A stretch of 64,000 nucleotides of DNA from Anaerolineales bacterium (GTDB lineage Bacteria > Chloroflexota > Anaerolineae > Anaerolineales > UBA4823): contig JANXBJ010000005.1 of NCBI GenBank assembly GCA_025057645.1, positions 1 to 64,000 on the forward strand, given 5' to 3'. The position numbers and the translations under genes were made by a program. The notes beneath the pieces were generated by a model that had not been told where the DNA came from, ran no database searches, and saw only the letters and a list, made by a program, of their open reading frames with translations. Numbering within the stretch: the first letter of the stretch is position 1; every line of letters begins with the position of its first letter. Positions 35,322 through 43,942 of this stretch are shown in pieces.

Positions 35322-35504
35322 CTCATTTGTAGAGAAGCGACCGCTTGCGGCTTGTTTGGTTTTCTATCCTCTCCCTCCTAAGCGCTAGACTCCCGAAGAA
35401 GTATATCAAGGAAAGTAGTTTCACTTGGGGGCAGGCCGAGTGCGATGCAGAGCGATCCTCGCTCTGGCTTGCCGAGGCCACAACGGTATGGCCTTTTTTG
35501 CTGG

Positions 35505-36098
35505 TCAGGCAGGTTGAGTTTCCGAGAGGGCCTCAATGATGGCTTTGCAGAAGTCAGGGAGATCGTCCGGCCTGCGGCTGGTGATCAGGTTGCCATCGCG
35601 CACTACCGGTTCATCCAGGAAGATTGCACCGGCGTTGATCAGGTCGTCGCGCAGGGCAACCACTCCGGTCATTCGCTTGCCTTTGGCGATGCCGGCTGAG
35701 ATCAGGACCCAGGGAGCGTGACAGATCGCCGCAATCACCTTCCCCCGGGCGTGGCAGGCGCGGACCAAATCGAGCACGGCCGGATTGCGGCGCAGGTAAT
35801 CGGGGGAGAATCCGCCGGGCAAAACAATTCCGTCAAGGTCCTCGGCGCGCAAGTTTTCCAGCTTTTCCATACGGTAATGTCGCCCCGGAGGCATTACGGG
35901 GATCGGCACGGGATGGCCAAACCGCCCGGTCACAGGCTTATCGGGTAAGTAGGGCCTGGGATGATGGCCCATTGGAACGGCGACAAGGAGGATAGAAGCC
36001 CCCTCTTCGCTCAAGCGCAAAAGAGGATAAAGCAGCTCAAGGTCTTCGAACTCGTGGGCAACGAGAAAGGCTATGGTTCGGTTCACAAGCCGGGACAT
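35505..36098 (-). CDS. DJ-1/PfpI-family protein
   Basis: Protein of 197 residues with the class I glutamine amidotransferase-like fold of DJ-1/PfpI. The nucleophile elbow AICHAPWV holds Cys126 followed by His127, and an acidic partner lies in the early HEFEDLE segment. Relatives act as proteases, deglycases or glyoxalases, and the activity is disputed for the family. An upstream in-frame start at 36200 would add 34 residues with no family likeness; ATG 36098 follows GAGGTGG and is chosen. Between dnaE and pfk, on the minus strand. Confidence 0.9.
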   Translation of the reverse strand: MSRLVNRTIAFLVAHEFEDLELLYPLLRLSEEGASILLVAVPMGHHPRPYLPDKPVTGRFGHPVPIPVMPPGRHYRMEKLENLRAEDLDGIVLPGGFSPDYLRRNPAVLDLVRACHARGKVIAAICHAPWVLISAGIAKGKRMTGVVALRDDLINAGAIFLDEPVVRDGNLITSRRPDDLPDFCKAIIEALSETQPA

Positions 36099-36318
36099 TC
36101 TGCCACCTCGAAAAAACGACAAAAAGACCCAGTTGCAGAGAGGGCGCAGCCTTATAGGGAGGGCTTGCCGCTCTTGAGCGACAGAAAGGCGGGCTAGCAC
36201 CCGGTTGCCCGTGGAGCAATCTCTCGTCTGCGGGGCGTCGAGTGCCCTGAACGGTGGATTTACCCTCTTGGAAATCCCGGAATCCGGTCACCCGAGCGCT
36301 AACCTCTTAAGGCTCTGC

Positions 36319-37521
36319 CTAATCACTGGTCATAATGAAGAGTGGCTGAAGCTGGAACGACTTGTAGTGCGGGCGCAGGCGCTCTTTGTTGTAAAACCGC
36401 TCGACATCTACCTGCTTCTTCTTGCTGGTAACGACCTCGATCGGCACGTTGTCGTAGCGGCCGTCTTTCAGCACTACCAAGCGCCCGTGGATGCGGTTGA
36501 GGATCAGGTCCAAGGCCAGATTGCCATAAGCCATCGGCACGATGGAGTCGATCGCATCCGGATCCCCAGCCCGGACTAGGTAGGCCAGTTTTTGGTTGAC
36601 CACATTGACCGCCTTGCCGTTGTTATATTTGGGAGAGAGTTCCTTGAGCTTAGCGGCCACTAGGTCACCAATTCCACCCAGTTTTTTGTGTCCGTAGGCA
36701 TCTGTGGTAAGGTCTTCAAAGACCATCTCACCACCCTCGAACATAGCGCCTTCAGAGACGAGCACGACCGCATAGCGACTGGGGTTCTCTCTGCGATCTT
36801 GGCAAAGCAATTCGGTCAACCGCTCGATGTTGAACTTGTATTCGGGAATAACGCAGCGGTTCGCCGCTCCGGCCATGGTCGGTAACATCGCTGTAAAGCC
36901 GGCATAACGGCCGAATACTTCGAGGACGAGGAAGCGCTCGTGAGAGCCGGCGACCGTGCGCAAGCTGTTAGCAAGTTGGATCGTGCGGGTTACGCAGGTG
37001 CTGAAACCGATGCAGTAATCGGTGCCCGGGACGTCGTTATCCATGGTCTTAGGAATGGCGACGACTTTGACCCCTTCGGTGTAAAGGCGAACCGCGTAGC
37101 TTAACGTATCATCACCCCCGATGGGGATCAAGTAGTCAATGCCCAGAAACTCCAGATTTTTCAGCACTTCCCCGGTTAGGTCGTTTTTCTCCGCCGTGTA
37201 TTGGTCCTTGAGGTGGTCGGGGACACTGTCTTTGCTCACGTTAGCCGGGTTCGTGCGGGAAGAATGTAGAAACGTGCCCCCTGTGCGCCCTACGCGGTTG
37301 ACGATATCTTCGCTGAGTTCGAGGTAACACTCACTGTTGTCCGCTTTGGGGTCGCGCACCATTTCTACCAGGCCTGCCCAACCACGCCGAATGCCGATCA
37401 CGCGATAGCCCTCGTCAATGGCTCGAATGGTCACAGCCCGAATAGCCGGATTCAAACCGGGAACGTCGCCTCCGCCGGTAAGAATGCCGATCACACCTTT
37501 AGTCCTCAAAAGTGTAGCCAT
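36319..37521 (-). CDS. 6-phosphofructokinase, probably PPi-dependent
   Basis: Phosphorylates fructose 6-phosphate in glycolysis. The 400-residue protein has the phosphate loop GILTGGGDVPGLN, GGDDT near residue 135 and PKTMDND near residue 157. In ATP-dependent enzymes the corresponding residues are Gly (GGDGS and PGTIDND). Asp and Lys at these two places are the classical mark of pyrophosphate-dependent phosphofructokinase, which is reversible. The assignment to PPi is inference from those two residues. ATG 37521 follows a GGAGG and matches the family start; the in-frame ATG at 37611 adds a basic tail without likeness. Confidence 0.92.
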   Translation of the reverse strand: MATLLRTKGVIGILTGGGDVPGLNPAIRAVTIRAIDEGYRVIGIRRGWAGLVEMVRDPKADNSECYLELSEDIVNRVGRTGGTFLHSSRTNPANVSKDSVPDHLKDQYTAEKNDLTGEVLKNLEFLGIDYLIPIGGDDTLSYAVRLYTEGVKVVAIPKTMDNDVPGTDYCIGFSTCVTRTIQLANSLRTVAGSHERFLVLEVFGRYAGFTAMLPTMAGAANRCVIPEYKFNIERLTELLCQDRRENPSRYAVVLVSEGAMFEGGEMVFEDLTTDAYGHKKLGGIGDLVAAKLKELSPKYNNGKAVNVVNQKLAYLVRAGDPDAIDSIVPMAYGNLALDLILNRIHGRLVVLKDGRYDNVPIEVVTSKKKQVDVERFYNKERLRPHYKSFQLQPLFIMTSD

Positions 37522-37622
37522 GCCTAAACCTCCAAGTATCTCCTTTGAGGAGATCGATTTTCTCGTTCTTTGCGAAGCTTGTGTTTTGCTAGGGGTTCGC
37601 TTTTTCCTCACAGTGACAAAGA

Positions 37623-37631
37623 ATTATAGCA
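37623..37631 (-). promoter_or_regulatory. Extended -10 promoter box of pfk
   Basis: TGCTATAAT on the minus strand, directly after the stop of the upstream DUF368 gene. It would give a leader of about 95 bases before the phosphofructokinase start, so pfk is probably transcribed separately. Confidence 0.65.
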
Positions 37632-38546
37632 TTATTCCCGAGTGAAGCGCAAAGTGGCCAGCTTTTCTAAGCCTAGGACCAAAAGGAAGCCTGCTCCCAT
37701 ACAGAGGATGGCGCCTAAATCATAGAAAGAGAGCGCTTGAGGAAGTGCAAGGACCAGCGAAGAGGAACCTTCGGCCGCAGGGAGCTGCCACGGCCACACT
37801 TTGCGCAAAGACCCGATCATCAGGCCGGTCAGGGCAGCGACCGTAGGATCGGGGAAATGGGCGATCAACCACCGTAGGATGCGCACAAAACTCAGCAGAC
37901 CGATTACACACCCGGCTGCGAAAGTAAAAAGCACCAGCAGATCGAAGTGGATCAATGCGCTCAGAATATAACTGTATTTACCCAATAGAACCAAGACAAA
38001 AGCCCCGGAGATGCCGGGCAAGATCATGGCGCAGATGGCTATTGCGCCGCTTAGAAACGTAAAGAGAGGAGTGTGGGGCGTCTCGATCGGAATTAACCCT
38101 ACTAGGAAATAGGTCAGGGTCAGAGTGGCCAGCGCAATGAGGATGAGGTAGGGCGACCAGTTCCGAATCCGCTTGCGCACAACAAGGACGGAAGCAAAGA
38201 CCAACCCAAAAAAGAAAGCCCAAACCAGGGATGGATGCTTCCCTAGCGCCCAATGGATCGGGCGGGAGAGCGTAAGGATGGCCGTGGCGATTCCAAATCC
38301 GAGGACGGAGAGAAAACGCCATGGGAGTGTTTGAAAAGCCTCTCTCCAGCGCAAGGTTAGGATCAGCCGCGCAAACTTGAGATCAATGGCATGGAGCGCA
38401 TCTAGCAGAGGCTGGTAAATGCCGAGGATAAAAGCCATTGTACCCCCAGAAACACCGGGGACCAAATCGGCGGCTCCCATGCAGAAACCGCGTGCGAAAA
38501 GTAAGACATGTTCTTTGGACGAAGGAATTTGCTCTGTTTGGGTCAT
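37632..38546 (-). CDS. DUF368 membrane protein (polyprenyl-phosphate translocase family)
   Basis: Polytopic membrane protein of 304 residues with about nine helices. The family signature GAADLVPGVSGGTMAFILG sits at residues 24-42, and a second related element ILPGISGAFVLVLLG lies mid-protein, reflecting an internal repeat. DUF368 proteins (PopT) were reported to return undecaprenyl phosphate across the membrane for cell-wall synthesis; assignment here is by family. The in-frame ATG at 38615 is upstream of the promoter read at 38554-38582, so I take the ATG at 38546, which is the predicted transcription start itself. Confidence 0.9.
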   Translation of the reverse strand: MTQTEQIPSSKEHVLLFARGFCMGAADLVPGVSGGTMAFILGIYQPLLDALHAIDLKFARLILTLRWREAFQTLPWRFLSVLGFGIATAILTLSRPIHWALGKHPSLVWAFFFGLVFASVLVVRKRIRNWSPYLILIALATLTLTYFLVGLIPIETPHTPLFTFLSGAIAICAMILPGISGAFVLVLLGKYSYILSALIHFDLLVLFTFAAGCVIGLLSFVRILRWLIAHFPDPTVAALTGLMIGSLRKVWPWQLPAAEGSSSLVLALPQALSFYDLGAILCMGAGFLLVLGLEKLATLRFTRE

Positions 38547-38553
38547 GGGGGTA

Positions 38554-38582
38554 AGTATATCGAACATGGGCAGGTTCGGCAA
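38554..38582 (-). promoter_or_regulatory. Promoter of the DUF368 gene, leaderless transcript
   Basis: On the minus strand TTGCCG (38577-38582) and TATACT (38554-38559) are spaced by exactly 17 bases. The expected +1 is at or within a base or two of the ATG at 38546. Confidence 0.72.
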
Positions 38583-38725
38583 GGAAAAGATTCCCGTTTT
38601 TTCTCTCCTGCTCAAGAGTTGAGGGTAATTCCCACCGGGGCATAACTTCTTGGGCAGGAGCTCAACAAGTGCCTCTGCGGTGGAAAGATTGGCTGCCCTC
38701 CTAACTGAGCTGTAAGGTTTGCAAA

Positions 38726-38754
38726 TTGACGCTCGTCAGGCTTGAATGTATAAT
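38726..38754 (+). promoter_or_regulatory. Promoter of the DUF4388-GTPase operon
   Basis: TTGACG (38726-38731) and TATAAT (38749-38754) with a 17-base spacer. Predicted transcription start about 38761, giving a 44-base leader before the ATG at 38805. Confidence 0.85.
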
Positions 38755-38804
38755 CTCCATGAAGTGGATTGAGCCGGCTTGCGGTAGGATGGAAAGATAA
38801 AAGG

Positions 38805-39620
38805 ATGGCGCTAAGAGGCAACCTCAAAGACTTTGGGCTGAATCAGTTGTTGAACCTTATCCACTTGGCAAAGAAAACCGGAACGCTCTTCCTCGAAGGT
38901 CCAAGAACTAAGGCCTGGTTAGCCTTTAGAGAAGGAAAGCTGGCTTACGGCCAGTACGGGGATGAGGATAACAGTTTGGCAGCCATTTTATATAACGCCC
39001 GAAAGTTAAATGCGCATCAGTTCCGCCTGATTAAGGAGCGGGGCAATTCGATGAACGATAAAGAACTGGGTCTGCTGCTGGTCAATGCGGGGTATGTCTC
39101 GCAACAGGAGGTTCTCGCTAGTTTGCAGGAGTACATGCTCAATCTCGTAAAGCGCTTATACACGTGGTTGGAGGGTTCGTTTCATTTTGACAGCGAGCGG
39201 CTACCCCCGAACGATAAAATCAACCTCCGTTTGAATTTGGAGAACTTGCTCCTCGAAGGGGCAAGACAGTTAAAGGAGATCGAACAATTGCAAGATGAGA
39301 TTCCCAGCCTGGATATTGCTTTGAAATTCCGTGAACGGCCCGAAACCAATGTGCGCAACCTGCGTCTGAGCAAAGAGGAATGGCAGGTTGTTTCGTTTAT
39401 TAACCCTAAGAACACCCTCAAGCAAATTGCTCAGGCCCTGAGAATGAATGAAACCGAGATTCGGCGGGTAGCTTACGGTCTAGTTCAAGCGGGCGTGGTT
39501 GAGTTCGTACGCCCGGAGAGGCCGATTCCCCAACCAGTCACGCTTGGGATTCCCAACGCCACCCCTCAAGAGCAAGTTTCTCTGGTCAGAAAAATTATTC
39601 AACGCATCCGATCGCTATAG
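38805..39620 (+). CDS. DUF4388 (PATAN-like) domain protein
   Basis: Cytoplasmic protein of 271 residues. Residues 1-150 carry DUF4388: LRGNLKDFGLNQLLNLIHLA, then KTGTLFLEGP and a helical MNDKELGLLLVNAGYVS region. DUF4388/PATAN domains occur in two-component and GTPase-linked signalling of Myxococcota, cyanobacteria and Chloroflexota. The C-terminal part (about 195-240) looks like a winged-helix (LSKEEWQVVSFI, TLKQIAQALRMNETEIRRVAYGL). ATG 38805 is preferred over 38769 because of AAAGG spacing and the domain start. It is first in a run that continues with the small GTPase 19 bases downstream. Confidence 0.8.
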   Translation: MALRGNLKDFGLNQLLNLIHLAKKTGTLFLEGPRTKAWLAFREGKLAYGQYGDEDNSLAAILYNARKLNAHQFRLIKERGNSMNDKELGLLLVNAGYVSQQEVLASLQEYMLNLVKRLYTWLEGSFHFDSERLPPNDKINLRLNLENLLLEGARQLKEIEQLQDEIPSLDIALKFRERPETNVRNLRLSKEEWQVVSFINPKNTLKQIAQALRMNETEIRRVAYGLVQAGVVEFVRPERPIPQPVTLGIPNATPQEQVSLVRKIIQRIRSL

Positions 39621-39639
39621 CTTCTAAGGACGGGGATTC

Positions 39640-40179
39640 ATGCGAACAGTCAAAATGGTAGTTACAGGACCCTTCAACGCAGGTAAAACCCAGTTTATTA
39701 AAACCGTCAGCGAGATTGATGTGGTCTCGACCGAGCGCAAAATCACCCGCGAGTCGGAGAGGGTAAAAGAAACGACAACTGTTGCGATGGACTTCGGGCG
39801 CATTACCGTTGACGAAGACGTCGTACTCTATTTGTTCGGCACACCCGGCCAGCGCCGCTTTGACTTTATGTGGGAAATCCTCTCGGAAGGCATGCTGGGA
39901 TTTATCGTCATGGTGGATAGCTGTCGTCCGGAAACCTTTCGCGAAGCGCGCAGTATCCTCGAGACCTTTCGAGCCTATGCTCCCACCCCCTATGTCGTGG
40001 CCGCCAATAAACAAGACCTTAAGGAGGCTTGGAGTTTGGAAGACATGCGCATCGCGCTGCGCCTAAATTCAACGGTGAAGCTGCTCCCTTGTGTGGCAAC
40101 AGATAAAGAGTCGGTCAAGACCGTTTTGCTCGAATTACTTTACCTGGTTCTCGAGGAGATGGAAAAGCGAGCCACTTGA
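39640..40179 (+). CDS. MglA-like small Ras-type GTPase
   Basis: Soluble GTPase of 179 residues related to MglA and Rab-like bacterial GTPases. G1 is GPFNAGKT (residues 10-17), G3 GTPGQ near 66-70 with Pro-Gly in place of the usual Ala-Gly, and G4 NKQD near 122. The switch I threonine lies in ETTTVAMDFG. Such proteins set polarity or traffic with roadblock partners in other bacteria; no roadblock protein is seen in the window, and the DUF4388 protein beside it may fill that role (inference). Downstream gene starts 10 bases after the stop. Confidence 0.92.
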   Translation: MRTVKMVVTGPFNAGKTQFIKTVSEIDVVSTERKITRESERVKETTTVAMDFGRITVDEDVVLYLFGTPGQRRFDFMWEILSEGMLGFIVMVDSCRPETFREARSILETFRAYAPTPYVVAANKQDLKEAWSLEDMRIALRLNSTVKLLPCVATDKESVKTVLLELLYLVLEEMEKRAT

Positions 40180-40189
40180 GGAAGCGGAT

Positions 40190-40990
40190 GTGTCTTCTAT
40201 AACCACCGACCAGGGAATTTTGCACTATGAGGTGCTGGGACGAGGAAAGCCAGTGATTCTGCTTCATGGTTGGTTGGGTTCTTGGGGGTTGTGGCAAGAG
40301 ACAATGGCGTTTCTTAGCCGCTACTACCGTACCTATGCAATGGATTTCTGGGGATTTGGCGAGTCCGAGAAGAGGCGCAGTAGCTATCACGTGAACGACT
40401 TCGTGAGCATGGTCGATCAGTTCATGGAGCAGCTAGGCATTCAGAAAGCCCCGTTGGTCGGGCACAGCATGGGTGGAACAGTCAGTTTGATGGTGGCAAT
40501 CCGATATCCCCAACGGGTGGAAAAGGTGACCGTGATCGGTTCGCCTATTATCGGCTCTTCGCTCTCTTGGTTGTTGAAAGCCTTCGGTTTGCGCCCGATT
40601 GCCTATCTGGTATATCACAACCTATGGCTGTTGCGGCTTGGCTTTCAGGTCCTTGCTCCGCTGTATTCGCGTGATCCGAACTGGCCACAGATGATGAGCC
40701 GCGATCTCTCGCAGACCACTTTGGATTCGTTTCTGATCAGCATTATCTCTCTGCTCGAGACCGATTTGCGCTCCGAGCTCCCCAAAATTCAGGTACCGGT
40801 GTTAGGGATGTATGGGGAGCGAGACCTTGTAGTTGACCCCAGACAGTGGCAGACGCTCAAAGCCGGGGTTGCTCACGCCCGAATTGAGCGGTTTCCCTCC
40901 GCCGGACATTTTATTATGCTCGATGAGCCAGAAGCCTTTCGCGCCTGTTTGATGGATTTTCTGCAAGATGGCAGCGACGGATCGAGCTAG
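40190..40990 (+). CDS. Alpha/beta-hydrolase-fold protein
   Basis: Protein of 266 residues with the classical hydrolase layout: oxyanion loop LLHGWLGSWGLW, nucleophile elbow GHSMGG with Ser93, an acid in GERDLVVDP and a catalytic His in SAGHFIMLDEP. The substrate is unknown (esterase, lipase or C-C hydrolase families look alike). Start is GTG 40190 following GAGGAAG; an in-frame ATG at 40091 lies within the GTPase gene and is not needed. It has a paralogue at 51368 in the same signalling block in which Ser93 is Gly. Confidence 0.88.
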   Translation: MSSITTDQGILHYEVLGRGKPVILLHGWLGSWGLWQETMAFLSRYYRTYAMDFWGFGESEKRRSSYHVNDFVSMVDQFMEQLGIQKAPLVGHSMGGTVSLMVAIRYPQRVEKVTVIGSPIIGSSLSWLLKAFGLRPIAYLVYHNLWLLRLGFQVLAPLYSRDPNWPQMMSRDLSQTTLDSFLISIISLLETDLRSELPKIQVPVLGMYGERDLVVDPRQWQTLKAGVAHARIERFPSAGHFIMLDEPEAFRACLMDFLQDGSDGSS

Positions 40991-41618
40991 TCATGTTTCT
41001 TGGGCATCCTGTGCCAACTTTCTTGCGCGCACGCTGTTCCTTTCCCTTAGGGAAACATTGGGGGATGGGTTCTTCCGCTCCGTCCTAGTCAAAGCAGGGC
41101 TAGAGGACTGGGCGGAACGCTCAATTCCCGACAACGAAGCGCGCCAATTTCCTCTCAAGAAGTTGGAGACCCTCTTCGAAGTGATGGCCAGGACGGATGG
41201 GATCAATGTCCAACGAGGCATATTGCAACGCAGCGGCCGTGCGTGGTTCTCCTCCTTGTCCCGCCGTTCTTCTCCTGCGTTGAATATTTTCACCTTCGCC
41301 GTTCTTACCCTACCGAAGAAGTTAAGAGTCAAACGCTGCGGGGCGATTCTCGAAGAATACTTCCAAAGCTATATGGAGGGGGTATCTTTCTCGGTTGAGT
41401 CCCCGGCGCAGGCCTTAGAATGGCAGTTCAAGCTTTCTGACTCCGAGCTTGGGGTCTCGTTGGGCAACGGTTTGGCGGACTTGTGGCTTGGTTTTTGGTA
41501 TGAGATGCTTTACAACCTGTCCGGGGGCAAGCCTTATTTCCTAGACCTGACCTTTTGCGCAAAAGAGGGACAGCCCGTTTGGGTGCTTCACATTCCCTAT
41601 TTGCCTTTTGAGGGATGA
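40968..41618 (+). CDS. Hypothetical protein, V4R-like
   Basis: Protein of 216 residues. I do not recognise it firmly. The segment ETLGDGFFRSVLVKAGLEDW followed by FPLKKLETLFEVM and QRGILQRSGRAWFSSL is laid out like the V4R (4-vinyl reductase) or heme-NO-binding-like small-molecule domains, which often serve as sensory inputs. The second half (residues 115-216) has LEWQFKLSDSELGVSLGNG and ends in a beta-rich part. The start overlaps the hydrolase gene by 23 bases, and no good ribosome site is seen, which suggests translational coupling. Stop lies 12 bases before the next gene. Confidence 0.6.
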   Translation: MAATDRASHVSWASCANFLARTLFLSLRETLGDGFFRSVLVKAGLEDWAERSIPDNEARQFPLKKLETLFEVMARTDGINVQRGILQRSGRAWFSSLSRRSSPALNIFTFAVLTLPKKLRVKRCGAILEEYFQSYMEGVSFSVESPAQALEWQFKLSDSELGVSLGNGLADLWLGFWYEMLYNLSGGKPYFLDLTFCAKEGQPVWVLHIPYLPFEG

Positions 41619-41630
41619 GACGCAAAACCA

Positions 41631-42908
41631 ATGTTGAAGATCATTATTGAAGACCCCCGTCACGTCTATCCCTTCAACGAACGCGCTCGCGATCTACGCA
41701 TCCAAAATAAGCCTTTATGGCTTCATCAGCGCGATATGCTAGCGCCATATACCCATCAGGAGCTGGTGATCCCGTTTGGGGCCCCTCTTCCTCCCGTGCG
41801 TGAGCCCTGCATTGTGTATCGCGACCATTTGTTTTTCGACCAATTCTATTTGGAGGCTTTTTTGGATCAAGCCCAAAAGCGGCGATGTGCTAGTCGGGCT
41901 GCGTTCACCCTCCAAGACGCTGCCTTCCGAGAGCATGCTTTACCTTTGGCCACCTCTTATACGGTTCAGGATGGGCTCTACTTGGCGGATTTTTGGTATT
42001 TCCCGAACGGGATCGAAGTCGAGATTGAACCCTTGGTGATCGATCTAGAGGCAAAGGAGGTGGGCTATTATCACGTCCCGACCTACATGGCAACCGAGAG
42101 CGGGGATTTGGTATTTCAAGTCCCGCGCAGGGCGCTCCTTGCCATTGACTCGTGGGTGCATGTCTTTGTCGCCGATATTGTCTTCGGGGTCTTTGCGCGC
42201 GGGGTGCGCTTTGAGGACCGCCTGGCGAGCGACCCTTGGTTCAAGCTGAGCATCCTTGCCCGGGCCATGCTCGAAGGAAAGCAAGTGCTAGAGTGTTCGA
42301 AATTGGTGCGCATCGGCCGTAATTGCGTTATTGATCCCCATGCAGTGATCCACGGCCCGACGACCATCGGGGATAACGTGACCATTAACGCCGGAGTGGT
42401 GATCGAAAATTGTATCATCGGCGACAATGTCAATATTTCCCAAGGTTGCCACCTTATGCTCTCGGTGGTCGGGGATGGGGCTTTCTTGCCTTTTCGCGCT
42501 GCGCTGTTCATGACCACCCTGATGGATAACAGCATGGTGGCACAGAATGCTTGCTTGCAGATGTGTGTAGTGGGCCGCAACACCTTTATCGGTGCAGGAA
42601 ATACTTTCACCGACTATAACCTCCTGCCTATACCGATCCGCGCTCGAGATGGGGAAGGGCAACTCCGGGAGGCAAACCGGCCGGTGCTGGGTGGTTGCGT
42701 GGGGCACAATTGCCGCATCGGCTCTGGGATGATTATCTTTCCTGCACGCACGATCGAATCGGACGTTGTGCTTTTCGCTTCTGCGGAGCGCCGGGTGATC
42801 GACCACGATGTCCGGTATGAACAGAGCGACCACCTGAAATTACCTTTTCACCACCTTCACCCTCGTCTTTACCCTCGTTTGGGTGAGGTTACCGTTGAGC
42901 CGTGGTAA
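41631..42908 (+). CDS. Left-handed beta-helix (hexapeptide-repeat) protein, GlmU-like
   Basis: Protein of 425 residues. The C-terminal part (about 225-420) has hexapeptide repeats: IGRNCVIDPHAVIHGPTTIG, then NVTINAGVVIENCIIGDNVN and later VVGRNTFIGAGNTF, forming a left-handed beta-helix as in GlmU and related acyl or nucleotidyl transferases. The N-terminal 220 residues do not show the GlmU nucleotide-binding GxGTRM loop, so I do not call it a nucleotidyltransferase. It may be an acyltransferase or a structural scaffold. It ends the first operon of the signalling block; ATG 41631 lies shortly after the preceding stop. Confidence 0.75.
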   Translation: MLKIIIEDPRHVYPFNERARDLRIQNKPLWLHQRDMLAPYTHQELVIPFGAPLPPVREPCIVYRDHLFFDQFYLEAFLDQAQKRRCASRAAFTLQDAAFREHALPLATSYTVQDGLYLADFWYFPNGIEVEIEPLVIDLEAKEVGYYHVPTYMATESGDLVFQVPRRALLAIDSWVHVFVADIVFGVFARGVRFEDRLASDPWFKLSILARAMLEGKQVLECSKLVRIGRNCVIDPHAVIHGPTTIGDNVTINAGVVIENCIIGDNVNISQGCHLMLSVVGDGAFLPFRAALFMTTLMDNSMVAQNACLQMCVVGRNTFIGAGNTFTDYNLLPIPIRARDGEGQLREANRPVLGGCVGHNCRIGSGMIIFPARTIESDVVLFASAERRVIDHDVRYEQSDHLKLPFHHLHPRLYPRLGEVTVEPW

Positions 42909-42967
42909 TCAACTTGCATCGAGATCAACCTAACAAAATTGTCGATATCGAAAAGAAATACCACTCG

Positions 42968-42996
42968 TTGTCAGAAAGCCATTAATGCCGTAAGAT
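42968..42996 (+). promoter_or_regulatory. Promoter of the response regulator / sensor kinase operon
   Basis: TTGTCA (42968-42973) and TAAGAT (42991-42996) with a 17-base spacer, 43 bases before the ATG at 43040. Confidence 0.7.
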
Positions 42997-43039
42997 TAAG
43001 GGAAGACGGCGATCTTCGACTGAAGATTGGGAGGCCGAA

Positions 43040-43933
43040 ATGAGCAAACCTCGCTTGCTGATTGTAGAGGATGACCACGACATCGCCGAGATGTTGCAGA
43101 TTTTCTTCGAGAGCCAAGGCTACGAGGTAGAGATTGCCAGCCGAGGCGGCGAGGCGCTGGAAAGGACGCGTCAAAGCTTGCCTCACTTGATTATCTTAGA
43201 CATCATGTTGCCCGATCTGGATGGCTTTGAAGTCTGCCGCACCTTGCGCACTCACACGCGCACCAGCCATGTCCCGATCATTTTCCTGACCCAGAAGGAC
43301 GAACGCAGTGACAAACTCCAAGGGCTGGAATTGGGTGCGGATGACTACATCACCAAGCCTTTCGATATTGAGGAACTCAAGCTTCGTGTTCAACGGGCGA
43401 TCTCGCGCGCCGAGCAACAAAGTCTCACCGACCCCCGGTCGGGCCTGCCCACAGGCCGCCTAATCGAAGACCAGTTACGACAGATTATCCAGCGCGAGGG
43501 ATGGGCGCTCATGGATTTGCGCATTAATTCGTTCAACGCCTTCATCGAGGCTTACGGCTTTGTCGCTGGGGATGATGTGCTGCGCTTTACGGCGATGCTT
43601 CTCAATGAAGTGGTTAACCAATTAGGAACCCCGGACGATTTTATCGGACACGTCGGTGGAAGCAATTTTGTCGTGATCACTACCCAAGATCGCGCCGAGA
43701 GCATTCGCAAAGCCCTCAAGGAGCGCTTTGCTCAAGAAATCTTGGTTCACTATAACTTTCTCGACCGTGAACAAGGGTATCTGTTGATCACTGACGATAG
43801 TGGACAGACGATAAAGTCGCCACTCATGACCTTGGCCATTGGGGTTGTCTCCTCCAAAGACCACGAATTTGCGGATATCCGTGAGATCACGGAATTGGCT
43901 GCGGAAGCTCGTCGCGTCGATGCTCTGACCTAA
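43040..43933 (+). CDS. Response regulator with degenerate GGDEF domain
   Basis: Protein of 297 residues: receiver domain (1-125) with acidic pocket Glu10-Asp11-Asp12, phosphoacceptor Asp54 and Lys106 (TKPF), followed by a GGDEF-like domain (about 135-297). The signature loop is GGSNF in place of GGDEF, so the metal- and substrate-binding acidic residues are gone. Early landmarks such as DPRSGLPTG and the later LAIGVVS strand are still GGDEF-like. It is probably a phosphorylation-driven binding or dimerisation module without cyclase activity. Nine bases separate it from the giant kinase gene. Confidence 0.88.
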   Translation: MSKPRLLIVEDDHDIAEMLQIFFESQGYEVEIASRGGEALERTRQSLPHLIILDIMLPDLDGFEVCRTLRTHTRTSHVPIIFLTQKDERSDKLQGLELGADDYITKPFDIEELKLRVQRAISRAEQQSLTDPRSGLPTGRLIEDQLRQIIQREGWALMDLRINSFNAFIEAYGFVAGDDVLRFTAMLLNEVVNQLGTPDDFIGHVGGSNFVVITTQDRAESIRKALKERFAQEILVHYNFLDREQGYLLITDDSGQTIKSPLMTLAIGVVSSKDHEFADIREITELAAEARRVDALT

Positions 43934-43942
43934 TCGGGCGTT

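Noticed and set aside
41631-42908. Bifunctional GlmU
   Set aside because: The hexapeptide half fits but the N-terminal half lacks the nucleotidyltransferase GxGTRM loop.
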